Below, piece after piece: positions 29,705-29,804 of a stretch of 29,804 bases of DNA. Position 1 is the stretch's first letter; every line of letters starts with the position of its first letter. The DNA comes from CAYVMN01 sp964452575 (GTDB lineage: Bacteria > Desulfobacterota > DSM-4660 > Desulfatiglandales > Desulfatiglandaceae): assembly GCA_964452575.1 (NCBI GenBank), contig CAYVMN010000022.1, positions 1-29,804 of the forward strand, in the 5' to 3' direction. The notes under the pieces are model-generated. The model did no database searches. It worked only from the letters and a program-made list of their open reading frames with translations, and was not told the DNA's origin. A program made the translations under genes and the position numbers.

Positions 29705-29804
29705 CCAAAGGACGTAAAGGACGGCATCATTTCATAGAACGGCAGTGAGGTCTTGAACCCCGTTACGGAACAGCCCCATAAGAGGATGTCCCTATGAAGA
29801 GCCC

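Noticed and set aside
29794..29804. ATG with AGAGG upstream at the extreme right end
   Set aside because: Only three codons are visible, so a gene cannot be supported.

Overview
This window looks like a chromosomal segment of an anaerobic bacterium of the Desulfobacterota (former Deltaproteobacteria) type. That assignment is an inference. It rests on a fused S10-spc-alpha ribosomal superoperon with infA between secY and rpmJ, many TTG start codons, zinc-ribbon forms of S14, S4, L36 and L24, and DUF1847-like and DUF6125-like proteins. It also rests on an oxygen-sensitive [4Fe-4S]/FAD dehydratase family enzyme and a two-subunit B12-dependent acyl-CoA mutase. No rRNA, tRNA, IS element or CRISPR array is visible.

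Region 1 (68-14798, all + strand) is the translation block. The order is rpsJ-rplC-rplD-rplW-rplB-rpsS-rplV-rpsC-rplP-rpmC-rpsQ, rplN-rplX-rplE-rpsN-rpsH-rplF-rplR-rpsE-rpmD-rplO-secY, then infA-rpmJ-rpsM-rpsK-rpsD-rpoA-rplQ. All expected r-proteins are present; adk and map are absent from the secY-infA gap. RpoA and L17 carry long charged C-terminal tails. A plausible internal promoter precedes rpsD.

Region 2 (14799-18518, + strand) holds pyrB-pyrC, overlapping by 4 nt, and an NtrC/PilR-like sigma-54 response regulator that overlaps the end of pyrC. Between rplQ and pyrB is a striking leader. It has a 12-bp palindrome, two small hairpins and a strong intrinsic terminator only 14 nt upstream of the pyrB start. 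A 25-codon reading frame runs through the whole terminator and stops one base before pyrB. This has the architecture of the enterobacterial pyrBI (PyrL) attenuator.

Region 3 (18519-22994) holds small or orphan genes. They are a DUF1847-type Cys-rich protein, a coiled-coil lipoprotein with a LytR_C-like end, a DUF6125-like protein, an UxaA/altronate dehydratase-family hydrolase (- strand), and a short lipoprotein that looks like the truncated start of an efflux membrane-fusion protein.

Region 4 (23011-29524) is acyl-CoA metabolism with two housekeeping genes inserted. On the + strand are a 3-hydroxyacyl-CoA dehydrogenase, endonuclease V, thioredoxin 2 (trxC), and the large and small subunits of a methylmalonyl-CoA-mutase-family enzyme. 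Converging on them from the - strand are a HAD hydrolase and a 4-hydroxybutyryl-CoA dehydratase-family enzyme with all four cluster ligands. The mutase is the most unusual item. Positions that define substrate and catalysis in known family members are replaced or deleted, and the B12-binding subunit has a stretched DxHxxG motif and no SxL motif. The set suggests a carbon-skeleton rearrangement of an unknown acyl-CoA feeding beta-oxidation.
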